64,000 bases of DNA from the NCBI GenBank assembly GCA_963749875.1, contig CAVVOX010000002.1:806001-870000 (forward strand). Reading direction: 5' to 3'. The notes beneath the pieces were generated by a model. The model searched no databases. It saw nothing but the letters and a program-made list of their open reading frames with translations, and was not told where the DNA came from. Positions 45,471 to 54,676 of the stretch are shown one piece after another. Position 1 is the stretch's first letter. Every line of letters begins with the position of its first letter. The translations under genes and the position numbers were made by a program. This DNA comes from JAHQVI01 sp963749875. GTDB lineage: Bacteria > Pseudomonadota > Alphaproteobacteria > Rhizobiales > Rhodomicrobiaceae.

Positions 45471-45818
45471 TCCGTCAGTTCGATTGAGTGAGAGCCATAA
45501 GCGGCATGTGGGACAGCCGGAGCCTTAAGGCAAATTGCGGCAGTTGACACAGTCCTGGCACCGTACGCACTCCTAATAAGCTGTTGCAGAACTGCTTGAA
45601 GTTCGCCAAATGGTGCCCTGATGTCCGGAAATCGTGACGGGTGGCAGATTGGCCCTGCTCTCAGTTCATCGCCGGAACTAGTAGCGCGGCTTGCGGCCCC
45701 CTTCAACGGATTTGCGGGAAATCCGGCATCATCGGTTCATATGTGGTGAACAAGGGCGGAAAGGGGCGGAATGCTGCGAAATCCGGGCCGAAACGCTGCC
45801 TCGTAGTGTTGACGATCG
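45471..45818. other. Divergent intergenic stretch, no gene seen
   Basis: The 348 bp between otsB and the SelW-like gene carry only short overlapping frames in poor context. It should hold the promoters of both flanking genes. No repeat or RNA gene is recognisable. Confidence 0.6.
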
Positions 45819-46115
45819 ATGAATCTGCGACCTTCTGTCGAGATCGAATATTGCCGCCAATGCCGCTGGTTGATGCGGGCGGCGTGGATGGCGCAGGAAT
45901 TGCTGACGACCTTCGAGGAGGAACTCGGCGGCGTGACGCTGATCCCCGGCGCCGGCGGCATCTTCGAGGTGCGGCTGGGCGCCGATACGCTCTGGTCGCG
46001 CAAAGCCGAAGGGCGCTTTCCGGAAATGAAAGAGCTCAAACAGCGGCTCCGCGACCGGATTGCGCCGCAGCGCGACCTCGGCCATTCGGACCGAAAGCCG
46101 GATGCGGACGCATAG
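45819..46115 (+). CDS. SelT/SelW/SelH-family protein
   Basis: 98 aa. VEIEYCRQCRWLMRAAWMAQ holds a CxxC (here YCRQC) close to the N-terminus, then LLTTFEEELGGVTLIPG and GIFEVRLGADTLWSRKAEG. This matches the thioredoxin-like Rdx family; the vertebrate members use selenocysteine at the second position, and bacteria normally Cys as here. A redox role is inferred from the CxxC. Confidence 0.85.
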   Translation: MNLRPSVEIEYCRQCRWLMRAAWMAQELLTTFEEELGGVTLIPGAGGIFEVRLGADTLWSRKAEGRFPEMKELKQRLRDRIAPQRDLGHSDRKPDADA

Positions 46116-46131
46116 GATGGTGCTTCCGCGT

Positions 46132-46592
46132 TCAAGAGCTGCGGCGGTTGTACCGATCTCCGAGAAACAGGTCGCGGTCGGCTAAGAACTGGTCACTGAT
46201 GAACTTCATGAACGCCAGCACGCGGGCCACGTGCCTGATGTCCGGATGGGTCAACACCCACAGATCCATGCCGGCATCTCGCAGTGGCTCGGCGTACACC
46301 CGCATAAGCCCCGGATCCGGATCGGCCGAAAAACACCCAAGAACAGCTACGCCCAATCCTGCCCGAGCCATCGTGTGCAGCTCGATGAGGCTATCAACGC
46401 GATGACGAATATTCGCCCGAGGAAAGTGATCCGCGAGCATGATTCGGTTATGTGTTTCGCTGTGCCAACCGATCCACGGCAGATCTGCGGGGCCGGATCG
46501 GGCGGATATGGCTCAGCCAATTCAGGAGCCGCATAGGCTGCAAGGGCGAATTTGAACAAGCGGCGCCCAATCAGCGTCTCGGGCGGCGACGC
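46132..46592 (-). pseudogene. LysR-type regulator, C-terminal fragment
   Basis: The minus strand reads PPETLIGRRLFKFALAAY in one frame, then, after a shift near 46480-46495, LPWIGWHSETHNRIMLADHF to the stop at 46132. These are the effector-binding half of a LysR-type regulator. The DNA-binding half is absent. Immediately upstream the sequence changes to a methyltransferase fragment. Confidence 0.75.
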
Positions 46593-46800
46593 GGCGTGCC
46601 TTGTCAACGCCGACCGGCGAGGCGTCCATTGCCGTAACCGCAAGGCCTTGCTCGGCGAGGAACACGGAATTGCGTCCCTCCCCATCGGCCACGGACAGCG
46701 CGGTTTGCCCTGGCATCAGCAAATGGGCCTGCGCTTTAAGAAAGGCGGCCGGCGCCGTCCCGAACAGAAATGCCTCGCCCGAATATCGCTCGTCCCACAA
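46593..46800 (-). pseudogene. SAM-dependent methyltransferase, N-terminal fragment
   Basis: It starts with MWDERYSGEAFLFGTAP and GQTALSVADGEGRNSVFLAE and ends near VDKARRVAA, the first ~70 residues of a class I methyltransferase of the thiopurine/tellurite-resistance type. The rest is replaced by the LysR fragment at about 46590. The two make a fused but meaningless frame. Confidence 0.75.
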
Positions 46801-46941
46801 GAGATCGTTCCTTTACGTTAGGCTGCCACGGCGCGGCGCGGATCCGTCATTCTATCCGTTCGCGCTTCGAAGTGAACTTTCGGGCCCCGTCGCCGATGCC
46901 CAATAAACAAATTTGTGACGTTTCGGCGGCCGTGACGGACC

Positions 46942-48372
46942 TCAGACCACAACCTTGCCCTCGTCCCTGGGAGCCAAGTGCTCGGCGCCTGCGCCCTCGG
47001 CCATTTCCGTCGAGCGCGGATGCCTAGAGGGCGCAAACCGTTCCATGACCACGCACGCAACGAGATCGCCGGTCACATTGAGGCTGGTACGGAAGCGTTC
47101 GAGAACGCTGTCGATGCCGATAATCAGGGTCAGCCCCATAAGGGGTATGCCTGCGCTTGAGAGCACCGTCGCCAGAACGATGATGCCGACGCCGGGAACG
47201 GCAGGTGTTCCAATCGATGCGCCAACCGCGGTCACCACGAGCGCGACGAGAACGCCGATCGGCAAGTCGATCTGGAAAAGCTGCGCCATGAAAATCGTCG
47301 CCAGCCCCTGGTAAAGCGCAGTTCCTCCCATATTGATCGTCGCCCCAAGCGGCACGACGAACTGAGACAGCGACGGACGAACAAAAAGGCTCTCCTCGGC
47401 GGTTTTGACCGTAACCGGCATCGTGGCGGCCGAGCTGTTGGTGGAAAAGCCCAGAAGGAGCGGCTCCCGTATCGCGCTGAGGAACGCGACCGGGTTGCGG
47501 TTTCCTAAAACGGCGGCAATGACGATATAGAACAGGAGCAACACCGCCATCCCGAATATGACGACCGCAGCGTAGGCGCCGAGCCCGGTCAAGACACCCA
47601 TGCCCGCCTCGATCATCGCCTGTGCGAGCAGACCGAAAACCGCCACTGGCGCAAAGCTCATGACGACGCCGACGATTGCCATGCAAATCTGCTGGATCGA
47701 GCCCAATAATTCCAGGAGCGGCTTGGCCGAGCCGACCGGCACGCTGAGCAGACCAATGCCGATGACGATCGAAAAGATGACGATCTGCAGCATCTCCCCT
47801 TCGACGATCGAGCTCATCGGATTGGTCGGCAGAACCTTGGTGATCTGTTGAGGGATGTCGGCGAGGCGTGTCTCTTCCTGCGGCACGTTGGCAAGCGCCT
47901 CTTTCGTCTCGGCAGGCAATTCGATGGCCTGAGACCCGATCGCCGCGCGCTCGACATAGTCGCCCGGCCTTACCGTCAGTCCAATGATGATGCCGATGAT
48001 GGCCGCCGCCGCGGTCGTGGCGATGAAATAGATTCCCAGCCCGATCCCCGTACTGCGAAGCTGCTGCACGTCGGTCGCCGCGGCGATGCCGCGAATGATC
48101 GACGCCAGGATCAGCGGCACGACAATCATCTGGATGAAAGCAAGAAACAGACGGCCGGGGAGCGCGAGCCACTCGCCGATCCCTTGGGCAAGCGGTGCCG
48201 ATATCCAGCCGGTCTCGGGATTGAGCATCAGCCCCGTCCCGATGCCCAGCGCCATCCCGACCAGGACCTGCAGCCACAGCCGCTGGCGCATGAGGCGATG
48301 CAGCGGCTGGATCAGGTGCTTGATGTTGCGCGGATCGATCCGGTCGAGCGAGCTCAGAACATTATTGAACAT
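46942..48372 (-). CDS. Dicarboxylate/amino acid:cation symporter (DctA/GltP-type)
   Basis: 476 aa with about eight transmembrane helices and two re-entrant loops. LPGRLFLAFIQMIVVPLI is the family N-terminal signature; LLGFSTNSSAATMPV is the serine-rich hairpin and LGATINMGGTALYQG the second substrate loop; VPGVGIIVLATVL ends the core. ATG 48372 has aggag upstream. The substrate is either C4-dicarboxylates or an acidic amino acid. Confidence 0.92.
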   Translation of the reverse strand: MFNNVLSSLDRIDPRNIKHLIQPLHRLMRQRLWLQVLVGMALGIGTGLMLNPETGWISAPLAQGIGEWLALPGRLFLAFIQMIVVPLILASIIRGIAAATDVQQLRSTGIGLGIYFIATTAAAAIIGIIIGLTVRPGDYVERAAIGSQAIELPAETKEALANVPQEETRLADIPQQITKVLPTNPMSSIVEGEMLQIVIFSIVIGIGLLSVPVGSAKPLLELLGSIQQICMAIVGVVMSFAPVAVFGLLAQAMIEAGMGVLTGLGAYAAVVIFGMAVLLLFYIVIAAVLGNRNPVAFLSAIREPLLLGFSTNSSAATMPVTVKTAEESLFVRPSLSQFVVPLGATINMGGTALYQGLATIFMAQLFQIDLPIGVLVALVVTAVGASIGTPAVPGVGIIVLATVLSSAGIPLMGLTLIIGIDSVLERFRTSLNVTGDLVACVVMERFAPSRHPRSTEMAEGAGAEHLAPRDEGKVVV

Positions 48373-48708
48373 AATCGTAACTCCTGCGTCTCATCGCGGA
48401 CACCATTACCGCGCCCCCACGCTCTGTTCCGGCCTGATTGCGTCTCGCCAGGTCCGGGCCTGCCTGCAGCCATGCGCGGCCAGGATGGTTCCGAGGATGC
48501 TCAACGCTTTAAGCCAGATCAAACCTCATGTCGATTTCGGGGGAGGTTGAGAATGCCGCCTTTCGCCCCCCAAGGCTTTCCATTCATCCGATAATGGCTA
48601 TGATGGCTGTTGCAACATGACGCCCATGTGTCCGGGCTCGCCGAGACCCGGCTGGCGCGCGCCGCATTGCGGCTGTTTTCCCGTGTTCCGGCGTCTTGTC
48701 GCGCAAAA
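48373..48708. other. Stretch between the symporter and the tRNA-like sequences, no gene seen
   Basis: 336 bp with no supported reading frame. The first ~60 bases hold the leader of the symporter gene. The rest shows no recognisable promoter, repeat or RNA. Confidence 0.55.
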
Positions 48709-48778
48709 TGGGTAGTAGCTCAGGGGGAGAGCACCGGGAAACCGGGGGACGGAGGTTCAAATCCTTCCTACTCAGCCA
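48709..48778 (+). ncRNA. tRNA-like sequence with a collapsed anticodon arm
   Basis: A 7-bp acceptor stem (tgggtag with ctactca), a D-arm (gctc/gagc), a T-arm (ggagg-ttcaaat-ccttc), a discriminator G and an encoded CCA are all present. The anticodon arm is only ccgg-gaaa-ccgg, a 4-bp stem with a GNRA-type tetraloop, so there is no anticodon loop. It is a tRNA-derived sequence that cannot decode. It may be a decayed tRNA gene or a tRNA mimic. Confidence 0.6.
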
Positions 48779-48781
48779 AAC

Positions 48782-48854
48782 GCTCATTGGGTTGAGCACA
48801 GGACTGATAATCCTGCGGCCGTAAGGCCCTTCGGGTTCGATTCCCGATCTCGCT
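48782..48854 (+). ncRNA. Second tRNA-like sequence (Ile-GAT-type anticodon arm, no acceptor pairing)
   Basis: A D-arm (gctc/gagc), an anticodon arm cagga-ctgataa-tcctg with GAT, and a T-arm tcggg-ttcgatt-cccga are in order. The variable region is enlarged by ggcc-gtaa-ggcc, a tetraloop hairpin. The 5' acceptor strand is missing: upstream is the CCA end of the first tRNA-like unit. It is probably a rearranged tRNA gene, not a working one. Confidence 0.5.
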
Positions 48855-49183
48855 GAAAGGCGAGTCCACACGCATACGGGAAGCCGGCGGTTTCCCGGCC
48901 TTGCCGGAGGCTTCGGCTGAAGGTGAGGCAAGCGCGCAAGGCGCCTTGCGCCGGGGCGGATACCGCCCGCCCGCAAAGCCTGAGCCCGGGCACCGGCACG
49001 GGCGGATCGCCCTCGGGCGTGACGCACGTGGACGCAACCCGACGCGGATGGCGGCGCGGATGGGCTCAAGTCCCGGCCCGCACCTTTCGCGTGGGCGACC
49101 GCCGGCGACCTGATTTCATTTCAGGCGCAAGATCCCCGGACGCTTGGCCGCGCAGCCAAAATAACGCCGTTGCCGTAAGGTGA
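48855..49183. other. GC-rich stretch after the tRNA-like units, no gene seen
   Basis: Very GC-rich sequence with several short inverted repeats (for example ggaagccggcgg / ttgccggaggcttc near 48881-48913). Open frames are a by-product of base composition. No function assigned. Confidence 0.45.
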
Positions 49184-49316
49184 GCGCCTTCAAAAACTCG
49201 CATTTCCGTCATTGCGAGGAGGCGAAGCCGACGAAGCAATCCACATCTTTCAAAGGGTTACAATCGCTGGATTGCTTCGCTCCGCTCGCAATGACGCGTT
49301 TTTGGAGGTGTCCAGG
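49184..49316. repeat. Type b palindromic repeat, inverted copy
   Basis: This is the reverse complement of the repeat at 20782-20911, including both flanks (caaaaactcg on the left, gtttttggaggtgtcc on the right). It begins cattgcgaggaggcgaag and ends tcgcaatgac. The two ends pair, so it is itself a long imperfect hairpin. Confidence 0.85.
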
Positions 49317-49471
49317 TTCATCTTTACCCTGGTAAACAACGCTATTTCAGCGCATTAAGCCCGCAGCGCAGCGCTTCCGAATTGATTGCGGTTTGAACTT
49401 TTTTGGGTTTCGGCGCGACTTCCAGTCAGGTGACGTCGGTTTGGCTCGCGCTTTAAGAGGGGAGGGCACTC

Positions 49472-50653
49472 ATGGCCCGCAATGGTTGGTTTCGTTTCGA
49501 AGTGATCGTCAAGGACGACGAACGCGCCTTTCTGTCCAAGAACGGCCGGTTCGTGAAGCTGCTCGGCCCCGGCAAATATTCCGCCGTCGATTTCGAGCGC
49601 GCGCTGTCGGTCGAGATCTTCAAGATCGTTCGCGCCGAGATCCCTGCCGAGCGTGCGCTGATGATGCAGAACGCGCAGCCGGCGCTGGCGGCGGAGCATT
49701 TCGAAATCGTCCAGGCGGGGCCGACCCAGGTCGCCATCGTCTCATTCGACGGCGATCCGAAGCATCTCGTCCTGCCGAACACGACGCGCGCTTTCTGGAA
49801 GACGCTGACCAAGGTCGATGTGGAGCTGATCGAGACGGCGGAGGATTTCCGCATATCCACGGCGCATTTGAACAGGATCGACACGAGCCGGACGTCGGTG
49901 GCCGTGGCCGATGTGGTGGAGGCGCATGAGGCGGCGCTGCTGATCGTCGACGGCGAGCTGAAGGAAAAGCTCGGCCCGGGCCGGCACGCTTTCTGGGCGG
50001 TCGGGCGGACCATCCGCCTGCCGAAGATCGATCTGCGCCCGCAGCCGCTGGAGGTAACGGCCCAGGAGATCCTGACCAAGGACCGCGTTGGCGTCCGGGT
50101 GACGCTGACGGCGTTCTACCGGGTCACGGACCCGGTGATGGCCGCGACCAGCACCAGCGATCTCGCCAATACGATTTACCGGCTGATTCAGTTCGCGATC
50201 CGCGAGGCGGTCGCTACCCGTACGCTCGACGATATTCTCGCCGCGCGCGATACGATCGACCAGGAGGTCCGCGACTATGTCACGGGGCGGGTGCGCGCGC
50301 TGGGTGTGGAGATCGGCGAGATCGGCGTGAAGGACGTGATCCTGCCGGGCGACATTCGCGAGCTGCTCAACAAGGTGGTCGAGGCCGAGCGCGTCGCCAA
50401 GGCCAATCTCATTCGTCGGCAGGAGGAGACCGCCGCGACCCGCTCGCTGCTCAATACCGCGAAGCTGATGGAGAACAACCCGCTGCTTCTGCGGTTGAAG
50501 GAGCTGGAGGCGCTGGAGAAGCTGGTCGAAAAGGTCGGCCGCATCGATCTGCATACGGGCGGTCAGAGCGGCAGCTTCGACGCGCTGCTGAGCAAGCTCT
50601 ACGCCATCAATGGCCAGCTCGAAGCGCCGAAAGAGGGCGACGGGCAGCTTTAG
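49472..50653 (+). CDS. Slipin (SPFH/stomatin-family protein)
   Basis: 393 aa. ATG 49472 has ggaggg upstream. The SPFH domain covers residues about 140-310: LIVDGELKEKLGPGRHAFW, VTAQEILTKDRVGVRVTLTA split at RVG, IREAVATRTLDDILAARD and IGEIGVKDVILPGDI. A coiled-coil of Glu/Ala/Lys residues follows (VVEAERVAKANLI, LLRLKELEALEKLVEKV). Unlike most slipins there is no clear N-terminal transmembrane hairpin. It is expected to scaffold membrane domains. Confidence 0.88.
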   Translation: MARNGWFRFEVIVKDDERAFLSKNGRFVKLLGPGKYSAVDFERALSVEIFKIVRAEIPAERALMMQNAQPALAAEHFEIVQAGPTQVAIVSFDGDPKHLVLPNTTRAFWKTLTKVDVELIETAEDFRISTAHLNRIDTSRTSVAVADVVEAHEAALLIVDGELKEKLGPGRHAFWAVGRTIRLPKIDLRPQPLEVTAQEILTKDRVGVRVTLTAFYRVTDPVMAATSTSDLANTIYRLIQFAIREAVATRTLDDILAARDTIDQEVRDYVTGRVRALGVEIGEIGVKDVILPGDIRELLNKVVEAERVAKANLIRRQEETAATRSLLNTAKLMENNPLLLRLKELEALEKLVEKVGRIDLHTGGQSGSFDALLSKLYAINGQLEAPKEGDGQL

Positions 50654-50692
50654 CCGATTGGGTCAATGCGACGTGCTCATAATTAGGCCGAT

Positions 50693-51244
50693 ATGACGAC
50701 GCAGATCGCACTCCTGCGAGCCGTCAATGTCGGCGGGCGCGCGAAGATCGGAATGGCCGATCTGCGGCAGGCATTCGCCGCGCTCGGCTTTGCCGATGCG
50801 CGGACGGTGCTGCAGACGGGAAATGCGATCTTCGAAAGCGAGGCGCAGAGCGGGCGCAAGCTGGAAAGCGAGCTCGAAAGCGCGCTGGCGGAGATGCTGG
50901 GCCTTCAGACGGATGTTCTCATCCGCAGCGCACAAGACTGGGATGCCATCATCGCCGCCAACCCGTTTCCCCGCGAAGCCGCCAATGATCCGAGCCATTT
51001 GATCGTCATGCCGCTCAAGGACGAGCCGGGCCAAGACGCATTGAAAGAGCTGCGCGCCGCGGTCAAGGGCCGCGAGCGTGTCGAGATGGTCGGTCCGCAG
51101 CTTTACATCACTTACCCGGACGGTATCGGCCGCTCGAAGCTGACCAATGCGCTGATCGAGAAAAGACTCCGAACGCGCGGCACCGGGCGCAATTGGAACA
51201 CCGTCCTCAAGATCGCCGAAACGATGCGGTCCAGAGATCGTTGA
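50693..51244 (+). CDS. DUF1697 domain protein
   Basis: 183 aa. TQIALLRAVNVGGRAKIGM and LRQAFAALGFADARTVLQTG are the N-terminal signature of DUF1697; the C-terminal LYITYPDGIGRSKLTNALIE and GTGRNWNTVLKI complete it. The function is not known. It follows the slipin gene by 39 bp on the same strand. Confidence 0.9.
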   Translation: MTTQIALLRAVNVGGRAKIGMADLRQAFAALGFADARTVLQTGNAIFESEAQSGRKLESELESALAEMLGLQTDVLIRSAQDWDAIIAANPFPREAANDPSHLIVMPLKDEPGQDALKELRAAVKGRERVEMVGPQLYITYPDGIGRSKLTNALIEKRLRTRGTGRNWNTVLKIAETMRSRDR

Positions 51245-51325
51245 CTCCCGGCAGATCCGAATGGGTTGCTCGTCGACCTCTCTTCGCCGACGCCAGACGA
51301 ACAGACCCGCGGCCAAATCCAGGGA

Positions 51326-51901
51326 CTATAATGGCTCCCGCCCCGGACGCGCATGGGCGAAGCACCGGCGCATCATCTCGCAGCGGCGTTTCCCGAGAGC
51401 GTGGACACTATCCCCTTTCGAGCGGCCGATGAAGCCGCAGATCTCGTCCATCGCGTTGGCGTCGAGCCACCCTTCTGCCCGCCCGCGCCGGATGGCATAG
51501 CAATCCGCCTCGCCCTCGTCATAGCCGACATATTGATGGCCGCATTCATGGGCGTAGGCGTAGCGTTTCAGCGTGAGCGGGAGTTGCTCGAAGCGTTTCG
51601 GATTGAGCAGCACGAAGCCGAAAAAAGCCGCGCCATAATCGTCAAGCCCGGCATTGAGGACGGTCGGGAAGCGGCCGCATTGGAAGCTGTGGCCGTCATA
51701 GGTCAGGCGGCCGGCGGGGACGAGCCGGGCCTTACCATCCAAATGCGCCAGATATTCCTCCGCGGTCGGATGGGCATAGGCGAATTGCAGCCAGCGCGCC
51801 GCACCACCCGACAGAGCGAGAAGCAGGGCGAAGGCCGCGATCGTCAGCGCTGCGTGTTTGAGCGAAACCGCAGCGCCCCGTTTTCCATTTTTCCCCGTCA
51901 T
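51326..51901 (-). CDS. Hypothetical membrane-anchored zincin-like protein
   Basis: 191 aa. An N-terminal transmembrane or signal segment (LTIAAFALLLALSGGAAR) is followed by a soluble domain with YAYAHECGHQYVG, an HExxH-like zinc motif, and EGEADCYAIRRG, which resembles the downstream acidic ligand of metallopeptidases of the gluzincin type. Cys residues in HECGH, ADC and CGF may pair. No named family is recognised. Its start overlaps the stop of the next gene by 4 bases. Confidence 0.7.
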   Translation of the reverse strand: MTGKNGKRGAAVSLKHAALTIAAFALLLALSGGAARWLQFAYAHPTAEEYLAHLDGKARLVPAGRLTYDGHSFQCGRFPTVLNAGLDDYGAAFFGFVLLNPKRFEQLPLTLKRYAYAHECGHQYVGYDEGEADCYAIRRGRAEGWLDANAMDEICGFIGRSKGDSVHALGKRRCEMMRRCFAHARPGREPL

Positions 51902-52293
51902 GACTCCCCCGCTTCGATGGCTTCCATATCGGCATCGGAAAAACCGAAATGGTGGCCGATCTCGTGGATCAGCACATGCCGAATGACATCGGCGACCGGT
52001 TGTCGTTCATGGCGGGCATAAGCCAGGATCGGAAGGCGATAAAGGAAAATCATGTCCGGGCCGTAAGGCACGCCCATCATGCTTTTGAACGGTAGGCCGA
52101 CGCCGTGATAGAGGCCGAGCAGGCCGTAAGGGCTGGCGATGCGCATGGCGCCGAGCGTCTCCCGGCTCGCAAAGTCTTCGATCTGAATCGAGAGATTGCC
52201 GACCACCTCGCGAAACTGGCTCGGGAGGCTGTCCCAAACCTGGCTGGCGACGGTTTCGAACTCTTCCTGCGTTTCCGGCTCACGGGCGAACAT
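51898..52293 (-). CDS. Metallopeptidase-family protein (minimal zincin)
   Basis: 131 aa from ATG 52293; an upstream ATG at 52313 is less likely because ggaag sits before 52293. PYGPDMIFLYRLPIL precedes HEIGHHFGFSDADMEAIE, the HExxHxxGxxD pattern of the small metallopeptidase family once called DUF1025 (Zincin_1). It overlaps the following membrane-anchored zincin-like gene (ATGA), so both are made together. Confidence 0.88.
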   Translation of the reverse strand: MFAREPETQEEFETVASQVWDSLPSQFREVVGNLSIQIEDFASRETLGAMRIASPYGLLGLYHGVGLPFKSMMGVPYGPDMIFLYRLPILAYARHERQPVADVIRHVLIHEIGHHFGFSDADMEAIEAGES

Positions 52294-52551
52294 GGCGCAT
52301 TCTTCCAAAAACATCGCTAAAAACGTAGGAAGCGGCGCGCCGTTCGGGAATAGCAAGGGAGGGGATTCGTCTGCATTGAAGGCTGCTCATTCGTCCGTCT
52401 CCGGATGCCGCTGTGCGTTTCCGGCGCGCAGTTCAGAATGGTGTGGCAGCGTCCCGCTCTTGGTTCTGCGCCAGGGCTCGATTGAGCGCTGCAGCGCATA
52501 TGGAGAGCTGCCTGATGTTGTTTCTATGCCCTCACTTCAAGAAATTGTCTT
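52294..52551. other. Leader of the zincin genes, no gene seen
   Basis: 258 bp of chromosomal sequence before the IS21 end. The short frames here have no support. The boundary with IS21 (tgtaggcggcggtgc at about 52552) is approximate. Confidence 0.45.
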
Positions 52552-53831
52552 GTAGGCGGCGGTGCAAAAGTCGGCCAGTGGAGCGGCGGCGTTGGTGCTG
52601 CTGCGCGGCGGAGTAATAACCGGCCACTGGTTAGTCTGATCCTTTCCGAGATGGAGGGGTCGGCGGGGGATGTATGCGGTGGAGATCTATGCCGCGGTCA
52701 GACAGTTCGTTTTTGTTGAGGGTAGGAGCCGTCGCGAGGCCGCCAGTGTTTTCGGCCTGAGCCGTGACACGATTTCGAAGATGTGCCGGTTTTCGGCGCC
52801 TCCGGGTTATGTGCGGTCGAAGCCGCCGGGCAAGCCGAAGCTGGGCCCTCTGATCCCGATCATCGACGCCATTCTGGCGGCGGATATGACGGCACCGCCG
52901 AAGCAGCGGCACACGGCCCAGAGGATTTTCGAACGTCTTAAAACGGAGCACGGCTTTACCGGCGGCTACACGGTGGTGAAGGACTATGTCCGGATCGCCA
53001 AAGGCCGTAGCCGGGAGACCTTCGTGCCGCTGGCGCATCCGCCCGGCCATGCGCAAGTCGATTTTGGCGAGGCGATCGGCGTGATTGGCGGTGTGCGCCG
53101 AAAGCTGCATGTGTTCTTCATGGATCTTCCGCACTCGGACGCTCCCTTCATGAAGGCCTATCCGGCGGAGACCACGGAAGCCTTTCTCGATGGCCACGTT
53201 AGCGCCTTCGCCTTCTTCGGCGGCATCCCGCAATCAATTCTGTACGACAACACCAAGCTGGCTGTGGCAAGGATTTGCGGCGACGGCAAGCGGGAGCGGA
53301 CACGTGCCTTCAGTGAACTGATCAGTCACTATCTGTTCCGGGATCGGTTCGGCCGCCCCGGCAAAGGCAATGACAAAGGCAAAGTTGAAGGTCTGGTCAA
53401 GAACGGCCGCCGCCGGTTCCTGACACCGGTGCCGGCTGCCGAGAGCTTCGAAGCGTTGAACGCCAAATTAGAAGTGAACTGCCTGGCGGAGCTGGATCGC
53501 AAGGTGAGCGGTCAGAGCGAGACGATCGGGGTACGGCTGGAAGCCGATCTTGCCGTCTTTCGCTCACGGCCTTCCGGCGCCTTCGAGGCGTGTGAGAAGC
53601 GGACGGCCCGCGTCTCATCGACCGCGCTGGTGCGCTACCGGATGAGCGACTATTCGGTGCCGACGACTTATGGCTTCCGCGACGTCGTCGTGAAGGGCTT
53701 TGTCGATCAGGTCGTCATCATCTGTGATGGAGAGGAAATCGCTCGACACAAGCGGTCCCATGAGCGGGCTGCCTTTGTCTGTGATCCCTTGCATTATTTG
53801 GCGCTGATCGAGCAGAAGCCCGGCGCTCTAG
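52552..53831 (+). mobile_element. IS21-family element, left part only
   Basis: It starts near 52552 (tgtaggcggcgg) and contains terminal-type repeats (cggccagtgg and ccggccactgg) followed by istA. It is cut at CTAG (53828-53831) by an IS5-family element. The istB gene and right end are not in the window; downstream of the IS block is an unrelated IS4 remnant. Confidence 0.8.
52670..53830 (+). pseudogene. istA: IS21 transposase IstA, truncated
   Basis: About 386 codons of IstA are left. The N-terminal helix-turn-helix (GRSRREAASVFGLSRDTI) and the catalytic core (AQVDFGEAIGVIGGV, split at GEA, then FFGGIPQSILYDN and GKGNDKGKVEGLV) are present. The frame runs on into the inserted IS5-family element at 53831. 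A full IstA would be followed by istB, which is absent, so the element cannot move. Confidence 0.88.
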
Positions 53832-54672
53832 GGCCCGTGGACAATCAAGGGATTCACATTTTCCTCGAACAGTGATTCAAACTTCCTTTTGGGAGGTTTG
53901 CATGCGCTGGGAACGCTTCGTGCTTTCGGATTCTCAATGGAGTGTTATCGCTCCGCTCTTGCCGGGCAAGGCGAGCGATTGCGGTGTGACGGCTCGGGAT
54001 AACCGGCTGTTTCTCGAAGCCGTGCTGTGGCGCGTTCGTACCGGCGCACCCTGGCGGGATTTGCCATCTGGCTTTGGGGCTTGGAACAGCATCTTCCGGC
54101 GGTTTCGCCGTTGGGCGATGGCCGGTGTTTTCGATCGCATTTTCAATGCCTTGTCCGGAGAGCCCGATTTCGAATATATCCTCATCGACGGAACGATCGT
54201 TAGCGTGCATCAGAAGGCAAGCGGCGCAAAAGGGGGACTCTCGATCAGGCCATCGGCCGCTCAAAAGGCGGCCTGACAACGAAGATTTTGGCGCTGGTCG
54301 ATGCCTTGGGCAATCTCGTGCGCTTTTCCTTGTGGCCAGGGCAGCGCCATGACAGCATCGGTGCCTCGGACCTTATCGGGGGACTGACATTTGAGGCTCT
54401 GCTCGGCGACAAAGCCTTCGACAATAACGCTATACGAGACGAGCTGGAGAGGCGCGAAGCGGAGGCCGTCATTCCATCAAAAGCGGATCGAAAACAGCCG
54501 ATCCCGCACGATCGGGTCAAATATCGGTGGCGTCATCTCATCGAGAATTACTTTAGCAAAATCAAAGACTTTCGATCCGTGAATACGCGATACGACAAAA
54601 CAGACCTGAGCTACAAAGCCACGATCAACCTTGCCGCTATCGTGATCGCACTGAGATAATTGTCCACGGACA
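53832..54672 (+). mobile_element. IS5-family element A
   Basis: 841 bp between CTAG sites 53828-53831 and 54673-54676, with terminal inverted repeats ggcccgtggacaatc / ttgtccacggac. A near-identical copy (B, 56061-56900) lies in inverted orientation, and a different IS5-family element sits between the two. Confidence 0.88.
53902..54659 (+). CDS. IS5-family transposase, two frames joined by a -1 shift (copy A)
   Basis: OrfA starts at ATG 53902 (gggagg upstream) and reads WERFVLSDSQWSVIAPLLPG to DGTIVSVHQKASGAKGG. OrfB, -1 relative to it, reads IGRSKGGLTTKILALVDALG, LLGDKAFDNNAIRDELE and YFSKIKDFRSVNTRYDKT. The slippery run AAAAGGGGG at 54228-54236 sits where the two frames overlap, as expected for programmed frameshifting in this group. 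The catalytic D-D-E residues are split across both parts. The copy appears functional. Confidence 0.85.
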
Positions 54673-54676
54673 CTAG

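Noticed and set aside
48709..48854. Two functional tRNA genes
   Set aside because: The first has no anticodon loop and the second has no paired acceptor stem.
48584..49069. 161-codon minus-strand frame across the tRNA-like region
   Set aside because: The stretches resembling RKDLNLRPP and GIEPEGPYG are typical false translations of tRNA antisense strands.
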